A stretch of DNA of 64,000 bases. Source: Phragmites australis (taxonomy: Eukaryota > Streptophyta > Magnoliopsida > Poales > Poaceae). Of this stretch, positions 35,259 to 45,574 are shown in pieces; within the stretch, counting starts at the first letter, position 1; every line of letters begins with the position of its first letter. A program made the position numbers and the translations under genes. The stretch lies in NCBI RefSeq assembly GCF_958298935.1, contig NC_084934.1, forward strand, positions 3,226,501-3,290,500, written 5' to 3'. The notes under the pieces were generated by a model. It did not search any database. It had not been told where the DNA came from and worked only from the letters and a program-made list of their open reading frames with translations.

Positions 35259-38200
35259 CCTATCATGCGTTCTTGGTGTCAATGTTGCCGCTCCGAACGC
35301 ACAGGTCCTGAAAACGAATGTGTCCCAGTGGCTTGGTGAGCATGTCCGCCAGTTTTTGATCGAAGGAGATAGAGTGTGCCACCATATTGCCATCGTTGAT
35401 GCAGTCTCGGATGTAGTGATAGCGTGTGTCAATATGCTATCATGAAGAACTAGGTTCCTAGCGAGCGTGATGGTGGACTGATTGTCGATGTAGAGCATTG
35501 AGGGCTTGTTGTCGTGGTTTAGTAGGTCGGCGAGTAGGTGCGTCAACCACACACCTTGGCAGCACGCGACTGTGGCTGCCATGTACTCCGCTTCACAGGA
35601 AGAGAGTGCCACAACCCTCTGCTTCTGTGACAGCCAGCTCACGAGGCTCTGGCCGAGGAAGTAGAAGACTCCCGTCATGCTTTTCTGATCAACAACGTCT
35701 CCTGCCATGTTGGAGTCATTATAGCAGACCAGCGAGGGTTTGTCGTTGCTTCGCTTGTAAATGCACCCAACAGAATGAGTGTCGACGATGTACTGCAACA
35801 GATGCTTCACAGCACTCAAGTGCTCAATGGTTGGTGCTTCCATGAAGCAGCTAACATAGCCCATGGTGAATGCGATGTCCGGGTGTGTGTGGACTAAGTA
35901 CCGTAGGCTTCTAACCACACTGCAGTAGAATGTGGTGTCCACTAGAGGATTGGAACTCTTCTTTCTCAACTTGAGTCATGGCTCCATGGGAACACTGCAA
36001 GGATTGCAATCCGCCATGCTTGCCTTCTCGAGGAGCTTCTCTACGTAGGCTGCCTAGCTCAAAGTGATAGGGAGCTCGGACTAGTGCACCTCGATGCTGA
36101 GGTAGTAGCTTAGTAACCCCAAGTCGCTCATCTTGAACAAGTGCTTCATCTCCTCCTTGAACTGCACCACTTCCGACTTATGCGTGCCCATGATGACGAG
36201 ATCATCGACATAGATGTCGATGAGGAGCAGCGATGTGCCAGTACCACAAATGTAGATGGCATGCTCGGAGTTGCTGCAACGGAGGCTGAGTGACCACAGC
36301 ATACGATCCAACTTGGCATACCAAGCCCTCGGAGCCTAACGAAACTCGTACAAGGCTTTGTGTAGCTTGTACACCTTCTGCGCGCTGTCATGAAGTTCAA
36401 ATCCCAGAGGTTGTGCCACATACACCTCCTCGATGAGATCACCATTGAGGAACACTGACTTGACATCCATGTGGCTCATCTCCCAGCCGTGGTGGGCAGC
36501 GATCACGACGAGGACTCGCACCGACGCCATCCGGGCCGTAGGCGCGTGCACTTCTTCAAAATCCACGCCAACACGCTGAACGTAGCCCTTGGCTACCAAA
36601 CGTGACTTGTACTTGACGATGGCACCGTGCGCATCCTTCTTCCGCTTGAATACCCACTTGAGCCCGATGGGTTTATGTCCCTGCGGTAGGTCGACGAGTG
36701 TCCATGTTTTGTTGTCATCGATCGAACGGAGCTCCTCAAGCATTGCATGCCTCCAGCTCTCATGAGGCGTAGCATCACCGAACATAGCAGGTTCTTCCCC
36801 GGCGGCAAGGTGGAGCTCATCGACCGCAGGAACCGGTGCTGGGCCCTTCTCGATGACATTGTCCACCAGCCGGAAATGGTGGGGCACATCTTCTTCATCG
36901 TCGGTGCCCAATGTGGCCATGGCGCCGGAAGTCGGGGTGGCAAACTTGATATCGTGCGCTGCAGCTGACGACGCTGCATGTTCATTTATCGGTGCTGCGC
37001 TTGGACCGCACGGCATGCGCAGTGAGGATGAAGTAGAAATAGTTCCCGTGCCTTGGCCCACATGCACCATGTACTCAACGTCGAACACGTTGCCAGAGGG
37101 TGGCTCATACTCCTCCTCCATCGCGTTCCCATCCCAGCACGCCGCTTCATTGAAAATGACATCACGTGTGACATGGACACGCTTGGCCACTGGATCGAAT
37201 ACACGATACGCCTTCATTCCTTCTTCGTACCTAATGAGCACCACTCGAGTGCTTCTGTCATCGAGCTTGCCGAGGTTGGGCTTCATCGTCTTGACGTGCG
37301 TAATGCAGCCAAACACATGCAGGAAGTGCACCGCAGGCTTCTTGCCGTGCCATGCCTCGTATGGTGTCTTGTCATTGACGCTACACATGGGAGCTCGGTT
37401 TAGGAGGAAGATAGCAGTGGTAACCGCCTCCCCCCAAAATGCAGTCGGCATCACCTTCGCCTTCATCATGCTTCGCACCATGGACAGTACGGACTGGTTA
37501 CGCCTCTCGACAATGCCATTTTGTTGCGGTGAGTACAGCGTCGTCAAGTGATGCTTGATGACCTGAGACGCACAGTACTCCATGAAGCATGCCGATGTGA
37601 ATTCTCCACCCCGATCCATGTGAAACACCCACAGCCGGCGGCCTCACTCCAGTTCGGCCCTAGTCTGGATGCGCTTGATCGCCACCACCACGTTGTTCTT
37701 GGTGGCTAACAGGGCAACCCACATGTGGTGTGTTAGATCCTCGATGAGGAGCAACATGTATTTGTTCCCACTGGGTGTGGCCGGAGTCATCGGACCACAC
37801 AGGTCGCCGTGGACCAGCTCGACTGGCTCGTCGGTGCGATACTTCACCACCTAATGGAACGGCATTCGGTGTTCCTTGCCAGCCATGCACGCATCACACA
37901 ACTGGTCGATGTGGGCGATGGTCGGAAGGCCACGCACCATGTTCGAATGTGCAAGCTTCTGGAAAGACTTGAAATTTAGATGGCCATAGCGCGCATGCCA
38001 GCGCCAAGACGCGTCCTCGTAGTTGATCGACATACAAACAGGCTGTGCAAGGGTGAGAGAAAGTATGTACAACCTGTTAGTCGTCCTTGTTACCTTGGCG
38101 AGGAGTTGTTGTTGCTTGTCCCAGATGTGTAGCACACCATCATCGATGAGTACTTTGTACCCGACCTCGTCGAGCTGTCCAATGCTTAGTATGTTGCTAC

Positions 38201-38483
38201 GAAGGTGGGGAATATGATACATGTTCGTCAGCGCATGGTGATCCCTGTGCTTGGACTCGAAGATGACAGTCCCACGGTCCTCGATCTCCATAATGGAGCC
38301 GTCGCCAAAATGGACAGAACCGACGATGGCGCGATCCATCTCTGCAAACTGCATTGCCTCACTGGTCATATGATTGGACACGCCAGTGTCGAGGTACCAC
38401 GCCACTTTGCGAGGACCGTTGTCGGTGTCAAGATCCACCACGACGCATTTCTCGTTGAGGAAGACGCGCTCGATGCCGCATTC
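35259..38483 (-). pseudogene. copia-1 pol (protease, integrase, RT, RNase H) with in-frame stops
   Basis: Protease: WYLDTGVSNHMTSE, DTGV for the usual DTGA/DSGA (about 38390). GAG-pre-integrase: WRWHARYGHLNFKS, then CDACMAGK. Integrase core: GDLCGPM, HMDRGGEF and NGIVERRN supply D, D and E (37820, 37620, 37515). RT: WVFKRKKDAHG, AKGYVQRVGVDF and an intact YVDD in IDIYVDDLVIMG (about 36215). RNase H: SSCEAEYMAA and LYIDNQST (35590-35480). The frame is continuous with gag. In-frame stops lie at 37851, 37644, 36336, 36081, 36054 and 35976, and the RNase H tail shifts frame near 35435. Most catalytic residues survive, so decay is recent relative to copia-2. RT would copy the RNA and integrase insert it; this copy cannot. 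Confidence 0.93.
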
Positions 38484-39506
38484 CTATTCGGGCAGTCTCA
38501 TCAGTGTCGTAACCGCCATGAGCAGCGCCAGTTCATCATCCTCGACTTGCATGAGGTGCACCATCTCCCTCTTCTTCTTGCGACAATCACGAGCCCAGTG
38601 GCCCTTTTTGCCGCAGTCATGACACTCATTCTTGTCAATGGTGTCGCCGTCAGCGCCCGCGCCGTCGCCATTAGCGGGTTTGGTGTTGCGTGCACCTCCT
38701 TCCTTGCCACAGCCACACCCTCGGCCGTGACGTTGTGTGGTACTGCCGGACTTGGAGCCCTCGCCGTGCTGCCGTGACTTCATGCGAGCAAGCCACTCTT
38801 CCTCCGTGAGGAGGAGCTTGGTGCCCTGCGAGCTGGGAGGAGGAGCAGTCACATCCCGACGATGTTCCACGGCCTTGAGCCACCCAACGAGTTCCTCGAT
38901 GGAAAGGGTTGATAGATCCAGCAGCATGTCAATTGAGAGCATGATCTGCTCGTACTTCGACGGAACAGGCTGCAGAATTTTTTGTACCACTGTCTCCTCT
39001 TCCTGGGTTTCATCGAGCGTGTTGCGTTTGGTGGCGATCGTGTTGATGCGCATGGCGAATTCGTCAATCGTCTCGCCATCACGGAATGCCAGAGCGTCAA
39101 ACTCTAGATGCAGTGTTTGGGCTTGAGCTTTACGGACGCGGTTGATGCCGACGTACATCATGCGGATTGCTTCCCAAGCAGCCTTGGCACTGCCCTTGGC
39201 GGCAAGCGTGCCCATCATATCTGATGGCACTGCCCGCAGAATGGTCTCGAGTGCCATTCGATCTTCTTGGAATTCGCCACTGCTGACCATGATGGTGTTC
39301 CACATTCCACGCGCCTCGAGCATCACCTGCATCAGAACCACCCAGTCAGCATAGTTCATGCGAGTGAGCATTGGATAGCCTGAGGTTCCGCCAACTTCTC
39401 GCACCACACACTGCACAACCACATCACGACTGTGTAGTGGTGGAGAAGGAGAATGTCGGACTCGCCATGGAGGAGTGCATGAAGCATCGTGCGCCGAGGT
39501 GGACAT
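38484..39506 (-). pseudogene. copia-1 gag
   Basis: The frame opens at ATG 39506 and stops at TAG 38484-38486, 340 codons; the pol text continues in the same frame behind the TAG. Visible parts are the N-terminal LTRMNYADWVVLMQVMLEA, the UBN2-type core AAWEAIRMMYVG and LEFDALAFRDGETIDEFAMR, and a CCHC knuckle CHDCGKKGHWARDC (about 38625-38585). Gag forms the particle and binds RNA. The in-frame TAG most likely arose from CAG, since copia elements normally use one uninterrupted frame. Confidence 0.9.
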
Positions 39507-39527
39507 GTCGCCGGGATCTCTCACCTT

Positions 39528-39991
39528 GCTCTGAATACCACTTGTTAGCCATTGTACTCGCACCGGCGGGTTGCAGACAGTCGACACTGGAGGATCCAAC
39601 GTGCTGCAGGAGTGGGCAAATACGCACACTGTAGAGAAGCTAATACTGTTTAGAAGCTAATACTGTTCAGAAGCTAACACCAACACACACGAACATAGAG
39701 AACACAAAGGTCGATTTGTGCTGCAATCATTCCACAGCTTTTTGGGGTTTTGCTTCCTTTTATTGTTTGCTAACTGAAAATGATCATGCCGAAGATTCAG
39801 CCACGATACGATCTCGCCGTGCCATCCCATGGACTCGGACGTGCTTACTCGGTCACGTCGTGGACTCTTGCATGGCTTCACATGAACGGATTGTGGGCTC
39901 ATGGAATGATAACACAACTCAAAACAAACAAGCAAGGAAAACTAACTAGCTAACTGAATGTGATAGGATTAAGCTAGGACTCGAGCTAATA
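39528..39991 (-). mobile_element. copia-1 5' LTR with primer binding site
   Basis: LTR 39543-39991. Next to it the minus strand reads TGGTATTCAGAGC (39528-39540), a match to the initiator methionine tRNA 3' end apart from one inserted T. The LTR carries a 17-bp tandem duplication (GCTAATACTG type, near 39645-39680) absent from the other LTR. Confidence 0.9.
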
Positions 39992-40395
39992 GGGAGGACA
40001 CAGGGAGACCTTGAATCTGGGGCTGAGACCACGGATGAGTTGGTGGACAAGGGTCCACTCGGCGACGAGCGGATCACACAGTTGGCGAGCGTGTTGGCAA
40101 GCGTCTGGAGCCGGTGATAGTACACAGAGATGGACATGTCACCCTAGCTGAGGCCATGAAATTTAGCTTCGAGATGGACGGCACAACTCGGCTTGTTCCC
40201 GGAGAAGATGGCATGGAGCTCCAGTTTTCCTTGACCCACTCACGATCATCATGGTGAGGGTCATCGTCGTCGATGTGTGTGCGCAGATTGAATTAGCCGC
40301 CAAGCATGATCAAGAAGAGGGTGCGTCATTTTGTGTAGGGCACTAGCGACTTGATGTTGATTCTTGGGATGACCTAGGAGATGGGCACTGTGACA
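39992..40395 (-). pseudogene. copia-2 gag, N-terminal half
   Basis: The minus strand contains INIKSLVPYT, WRTLFLIMLGG-like text in neighbouring frames, HIDDDDPHHDDREWVKENW and MSISVYYHRLQTLANTLANC, all typical of copia UBN2 gag. It continues across copia-1 into 34808. Stops and shifts are frequent. Confidence 0.8.
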
Positions 40396-41310
40396 TAACT
40401 TCGTCGGGTTCGGAAAAATGTTTTAGACCAAAAACGGTCTAGAAGATTGAGTTCTCTCCCCTGGAAGTTTATGTACTATTTTCGAAACGTACGTTTGTGT
40501 CCATAGCCACCACCCCTTACATCAAACTTGAGCAGAAATGTAAAATAATTCCTATTCTAGTGCTGTTGAAGTGAGAAAAAATAAGAGAAAAATAAAATAA
40601 AAATAAAAAATATTTATGACCGTGCTGACGCTTGATGACACTTGATGCTACTGTTATCACTCATACTTCTCTGAGTTTACTTGCATTAATAGGATTTGTG
40701 GTAACAATAGCATATGTGTGATCGAAACTTATGTGTGAAACTTCAGCTGATTATTTGGATACATCAATGACTTCAAATAACAAGTTTCAACTACAAAGTT
40801 TGTAGATCTCATCGATGGCTACAATTTTCATATAAAGTTTGTCCCCATCCGAGTTCGTATAAAAAAGTTATAAATTTTTTAAGATAAGATGTCACCTATT
40901 TTCAGAGACGGTTCACATAAAGAACCACTTCTAAAAATAGCTCTCTATTTCCACAGGCGGTTCACAAAAAGACCGTCTGTGGAAATGACTATTACCACAG
41001 GCGGTACCTTCTGTGAACTGCCTATGTTAATCAACCTATTTCCACAGTCGATTCACATAAAGAATCGCATGTGGAATAATCATTATCATAGGCGGTTTCT
41101 TACGTGAACCGTCTGTAAAAATAAATCTATTTCCACATACGGTTTACATAAGGAACCGCCTGTGGAAATGCTTCATTTCCACAGAAGAATCCTTATGTGA
41201 ACCACCTGTGGAAACCACACGTAGCCCCAACCTACTACTCAGGTAGTTTGTCACATTAACCGACTGTATAAATGAACCCTGAGTGTCTTGAAAATAGTTT
41301 TTTATAAGTG
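40396..41310 (-). mobile_element. CACTA-like element F, inverted, left limit uncertain
   Basis: The right end is TTTTATAAGTG at 41310, a decayed CACTA terminus. The array at 40900-41280 uses TTCCACAGGCGGTTC and GAACCGCCTGTGG units as in element C. The part from 40430 to 40620 is the reverse complement of the core of elements A, B and D, so the element mixes features of two CACTA families. The left junction with copia-2 gag is near 40390 and no TSD is evident. Confidence 0.65.
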
Positions 41311-41391
41311 CATGGCAGTAGTATTGGGTGGGATGGGCGCTAGGGAGGGAGGGGTGCTCATGGTAGGCTTGGTGGTAGAGCTATCGCTCAT
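41311..41391 (-). pseudogene. copia-2 gag start
   Basis: ATG at 41391 on the minus strand opens MSDSSTTKPTMSTPPSLAPI, a Ser/Thr/Pro-rich N-terminus usual in copia gag, about 60 bases downstream of the primer binding site. It is cut by element F at 41310. Confidence 0.7.
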
Positions 41392-41450
41392 GGTTGGAGA
41401 GGGAGGGTGGGCGCCGAAGGCAAAGTTGTGAGACAGAGCTCAGGAAAGAG

Positions 41451-41736
41451 GCTCTGATACCATGAAAGAGATAGAATTGTTGTGCACAAATGCTTGAGTT
41501 TAATTAATCAAGAGGTGTTTCATTTATAGTACAACAACGACTGGTGCTAAGTCTTAACAAACTACGAGATAAGTGTTAAGAGTCCTGGTCATCAGCGGAG
41601 GAGCAAGTTGGACCGTGGACAACGTCCTCCAGCGCTGTTGGAGTCCTGGAGAATCGGCCAGAAGACTTGGTTGAGAGACCTGAAGACTTGAACTTAATGT
41701 AATGACCTCCTGACGTGTAGAACCAGCTCGCTAACA
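41451..41736 (-). mobile_element. copia-2 5' LTR (274 bp) and primer binding site
   Basis: On the minus strand the LTR runs from TGTTAGCGAGCTGG (41736) to CTCTTTCA (41463). It is followed directly by TGGTATCAGAGC (41462-41451), an exact initiator methionine tRNA primer site. The LTR is short for copia. Confidence 0.92.
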
Positions 41737-42250
41737 AAATCAATTGGTGAACTGTGAAATTTAACAACGAATCTAGATGTTACTTACCTCGTGTTGTCTG
41801 AGGTCAAAAAAGAAAAGGGGGCCAAAATTAACTTCTAGCTAGCTTGCATCCATACTCCTATTTATATATCTTTCCAAATATCAACTCCTCTACGTCCATG
41901 TCAAGCTAACCGTCCAAAGCGCAGCAACGTACTGACACCCAATGAACGCCCGAAACATCGAACGGTCGTTGTGCTGCTTCACACTCCTCACCATCATCAT
42001 CGACTCAAACGACGGCCACCCACATACGGTGAGGACGGCCGGTGGACTAGCTAGCTACCGGTGCAATCATCTCAACTCGTACGTTAAGAAGGGCGGGAAT
42101 GGGGACCCTACATCATGCATGTATGCATCATACTGGTACTACACATGCTTGGTCTATCTATGGAATTGAAGGCCAATGGTAAGGCAACAGGGAGGGATGA
42201 CTAGTAGCTCTAAAATAGGATGGCGACCCGGAAAAGCATAAGCTGGGACC
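41737..42250. other. Unassigned DNA, possible promoter on the minus strand
   Basis: On the minus strand a TATATAAATAGGAG box (near 41865-41852) is followed about 60 bases later by GAGGTAAGT (41782-41790), a strong splice donor. This could be a first non-coding exon of a host or transposon gene with copia-2 in its intron. No coding exon is seen. Confidence 0.3.
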
Positions 42251-42981
42251 TGTCAGGGATGATTCTTAACAATAAATCCAGAGTGTACCGGATGATAGAC
42301 GCGTTGATCTGTGTTTCTAGGGTCGAATCTAATAATGGACTCTAGAACATGAGGATTTTATCCAGGTTCAAGCCTCCCGTAGTATAATAGCCCTACATCC
42401 TGTGTATTTTCTTATGGTTTGGATGAACTTGTTACAGAATGTGCCCTCTGTGTCTTTAGAAACTGGATCCTCCCCCTTTATATACAAGGAAAATAGGTTT
42501 ACATACAAACAGACCATGCCAAACTATATAGTAGACTTATATCCGATGAAGCCAACTACCCCTTACCCATCATGGCGACGGATAGTCATGCTTGTCCCGC
42601 CTTGGTCGTTCGGCATGACCTGTCCTATCCACCGAACGTCATCATGTTCACCTGCGAGGCCATCCCATAGAATTAAATACCGCAGGACGATTCACTGCAC
42701 AACATGTCTTTCCATGACCTTGTTCGCCGAAAGGGAGTGTCTGGGAAAGAAAAATACTCGAGTTGATGATATTAAATGTGATTCAACTGGTTAGGTAAGT
42801 ACCAGCTCTGCGAGCAGTAGGAGTTTGTTGCAGATTTTTGCTCTTTGACCTAGGAACTAGTCACAGGTGCTCTGTCCTGGTCACAAGGTGAGGCTGCAAT
42901 CTTGACGGCGTTCGCCCACTAGTTGACACATGATAGCATGAGGCCCGTTGGGTGAGGCACCCCATACCTATTACACCGACA
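42251..42981 (+). mobile_element. LTR of a Ty3/gypsy element, Tat type (tentative)
   Basis: It starts TGTCAGGG and ends CCGACA, imperfect inverted ends as in Tat LTRs. It contains TTTATCCAGGTTCAAGCC and TACATCCTGTGTATT, words common in grass Tat LTRs. A Tat-type coding region follows on the same strand. A primer binding site was not identified with confidence. Confidence 0.6.
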
Positions 42982-43416
42982 GTAGCCCCCAAGCTCCATC
43001 GCAGATGTGGTGGACTGAGTGGTTTTCCAAAAAAATCTCGTGGCGTTGTGCACCATGTGGTCATGGTCAGGTCTGGTCGAACCACTTGGGCCTAGATGAG
43101 CATAAGTCCTCCCAGGGAGTGGTTGTCAACGTAGCCGCTTTCATGGTCAAGAGAGAGACAGAGAGAGAGAACGTGGGGGAGAGAAAAATTAATTGCATCA
43201 GACTCGTGGGAATTTTGGTTCCCACATGCGGCCTTTCAAATTTTGAGCTGTCCGGATCCCGCGACGGTTGAGATACTGCAGCGACCCTTTAAACTGGAGC
43301 GTCGATGGTTCCCCAAGAATCCTTTCAGCGCCTCCTTTAGCCTCCCAGCTTTCATGCTTAGAGCCTTTCATCTTCATCTTCACTCATTCCCCCTCATCAT
43401 CTTCCTCCATCGTCAT

Positions 43417-44540
43417 ATGGCGTGCACTGGTAGCGAGCCTACCTTCCCTAAGTCCAAGTGCAACTCGGCAAGGTTGCAACAGATGCACGACACCAGCCAA
43501 CTCCCCTACTTCCTGTCCTCTAGGTACCGCACTGGGGAGAGTGTGCCCGCTCCCAGCCAGGGGGAGATCATGGCTTTCGTCTCTTTTTTCTTGGCCGGTT
43601 CGTGCTGCCATTCTCTGAATTCATTGCCACCATTATCTCCTTCTATGACATCTACCACCTTCATCTCAACCCCAACTCCGTTCTTATGCTTAGCATATTC
43701 ACTCATTTGTGTGTAAACTTCGTCGGGGTTGAGCCATGCCTCGACCTCTTTCGATTCTTCTACACTTGCCAGTCGATGACCGGACGGCCATTGGGAGCTA
43801 CGGGTTTCGCCTCCATGATGACGCCGCAGACTCCTACATTGAGGTGGGCCTTAAGTCATCGCTATCAGGCTGGAGGGAGGAGTGGTTCTTCCTTGTGGCC
43901 GACAACTCGTTTGACAACCTCCGTGGGTTGGCCGGCTCTGTGAGACTGATCGAACTGGGTCAGACATCGTCTGTGACTTCGGCAAGCACCGGATGTGCTC
44001 CCTATTGAGGCAAGCACATCCGACGTTTCAGTATTTTGGGCCGCATGATGTCACCTTTTAGACCTCCATAGGTAACACCACCGCACTATCCTTGGTGTCA
44101 CCTATTTTGATGGGTGTGCAACTTCTCACATCTCCTAATTTGTCCAGATCTTCATGACGATACCGTCGACTCGCAGATCTAAAGCTTGATGTCGGCTGCT
44201 ATGAGGAAAGGCAGTCAATCGGTCAGCGTACTTCTGCTCTGTGATCTGACCTAGTCAGAGAGAGCATGGCTCAGAAGGGTAAGTTTGGCAATGGCAAAAT
44301 CCCCCCAGCCTTCACATGATTTAGATTTTCACAATTGGCACCTATGCAGCGTCTCCATGAGGTCAACATCCTGCTCCTAATCATCGATGAAGTTCTTGAG
44401 GTCTCCAATCAGGCCACCCCAAGGAGAGAGGTTTGCCTCGACCTCCATCCTGACGCACAGCAGAGCACAACCTTGCTTGTCCCTAGCCTATCCGATCACA
44501 CCTCCAAACCATTTGGTCATGGAAATGGCAATGCTGCTTA
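43417..44540 (+). pseudogene. Gypsy-type gag-like ORF with PF04195 (putative gypsy type transposon) domain
   Basis: After ATG 43417, shifting frames read QGEIMAFVSFFL, LPFSEFIATIISFYDIYHLH, NSVLMLSIFTHLCVNFVGVE and PCLDLFRFFYTCQSM, then YIEVGLKSSLSGWREEWFFL and FDNLRGLAGS. This is the domain named putative gypsy type transposon in grass Tat elements. A stop near 44008 is followed by weakly coding text to 44540 (HEVNILLLIIDEVLEVSNQA). At least two frameshifts occur before 43940. It would be structural or gag-associated in a Tat element. Confidence 0.75.
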
Positions 44541-45009
44541 GGGCCAAATATTGAACACAGATAGAGGTCTTACAAGCAGCGCCAGTCCACAGGGGAGCGA
44601 TCGGCCTCACCGTGAGCCAGCTAGAGGCGACCAGACTGCTCGCGGTCAATCGTTGACCTCAGGTAGAGGTCCTGTGAGCAGTGACGGCCCAAGGGGAGCA
44701 ACCAGCCTCACCCTGAGCCACTTGAGGGTGACAAAACTGCTGCTCGCCAAGCCTCCATGCAAGTGGGGAAGATAGCAGCGGGGGATTCAGCTTCCGTGGT
44801 AGCATCCAAACATGTCCGTGGTACACAAACCACTTGCAGCTTGACATCAGCTCTGACCTCCTCTCCACCTGGTCAACTCAGTGGCGTCATGAGGGCAAGA
44901 GTTGTGCTCACCACTCCAACCATGTGGTAAGTTCTCCAGTTAGGTGTGAATACTTTTGACTCTGTAATTTATTGTCGGTGAAGGTCCTCGACCTTGCCAA
45001 TGACCCTAG
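44541..45009. other. Unassigned DNA downstream of the gypsy ORF
   Basis: A short duplicated theme (GGTCTTACAAGCAGCGCC near 44565 and AGGTCCTGTGAGCAG near 44667) suggests an imperfect repeat of about 100 bases. No gene is recognised. Confidence 0.35.
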
Positions 45010-45574
45010 TCTGCAAATATTTTTTATTTTTATTTTATTTGCTCACCTCAGCAGCACTAGAATATGAAATTTGGCAAAATTAGTCAAAAGTGACAGGTCA
45101 TGGTTATGACGCGTTACCAATAACCTTTGGAAAAGAAGGTTAAAAGGATAAAATATCCGATTTCTGCCACAACTACATGATAGCAAAGGTGAGGTGGCTA
45201 CACGCGCGAGGAGGAGGTCGCAGGTTCGATTCCCATGGAACACAAACTTGAAAACAATGTCAAAAAAGTGTGGCTTGTAACTTTTTTGTGTCCAAAAAAT
45301 ATAAAAAATGTTCATCGGTCATTAGTGATGGGTCAAGATTACAACCTATCACTAATGTCCAGTCAATAGTGACGGGTCACGGTTATGACCCGTCACTAAT
45401 GACTAACATTATTGACGGATCACGGTTATGACACATCAATAATAACCTTAATAGCGATGGGTCATCAGCCGTCAGTAATGACCTATCATTATTGACGCGA
45501 TAAGTGTGATGGGTAACAGACCTGTCACTCATGCCTATTATCACTCGTCACTAATAACTTTCTTTCAGCTAGTG
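45010..45574. mobile_element. CACTA non-autonomous element D, left-truncated
   Basis: The right end TTTCTTTCAGCTAGTG finishes at 45574. The array GTGACGGGTCACGG and TGACCCGTCACTA at 45320-45560 and the AT-rich core match element B from about 29910 onward. The left part is missing. It contains a tRNA-like segment at 45179-45240. Confidence 0.8.
45179..45240 (+). other. tRNA-like segment in CACTA D
   Basis: GGTTCGATTCC (45223-45233) inside GGTCGCAGGTTCGATTCCC is an excellent B box and T-arm match. TAGCAAAGGTGAGGTGG 40 bases upstream is a fair D-arm or A-box match. It is homologous to the segment in element B. Confidence 0.5.

Larger units (their letters stand above)
34814..39991 (-). mobile_element. 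Ty1/copia element copia-1, complete structure, inactive
   Basis: LTRs are at 34814-35245 (432 bp) and 39543-39991 (449 bp). On the minus strand they start TGTTAG (decayed to TATTAG in the 5' copy) and end GGCTAACA. A primer binding site adjoins the 5' LTR and a polypurine tract adjoins the 3' LTR. One polyprotein frame runs gag, protease, integrase, reverse transcriptase, RNase H. Flanks are GGGAA (34809-34813) and GGGAG (39992-39996), a 5-bp TSD with one change. By hand count the LTRs differ at about 40 positions plus one 17-bp indel, near 91 per cent identity. It interrupts the gag of copia-2. Confidence 0.93.
25938..41736 (-). mobile_element. Ty1/copia element copia-2, old, broken by nested insertions
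   Basis: Minus-strand parts appear in the correct order from right to left: 5' LTR (41463-41736), primer binding site, gag (41311-41391, 39992-40395, 34363-34808), protease (30828-31165), integrase (28003-29307), polypurine tract and 3' LTR (26580-26685 and 25938-25961). Reverse transcriptase and RNase H are missing. Between the parts lie CACTA F, copia-1, a solo LTR with CACTA E, CACTA B and CACTA C, with a hAT inside the 3' LTR. For copia-1, the solo LTR, CACTA B and the hAT, flanking duplications show that the element is interrupted, not a patchwork. The two LTR ends differ at about one base in eight over 93 bp, so it is old. Confidence 0.85.

Noticed and set aside
36853..37551. 232-codon plus-strand open frame
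   Set aside because: It is the antisense shadow of copia-1 integrase and linker, which has clear catalytic motifs on the other strand.
38205..38777. 190-codon plus-strand open frame
   Set aside because: Antisense of copia-1 protease and gag; hydrophobic runs are a codon-composition effect.
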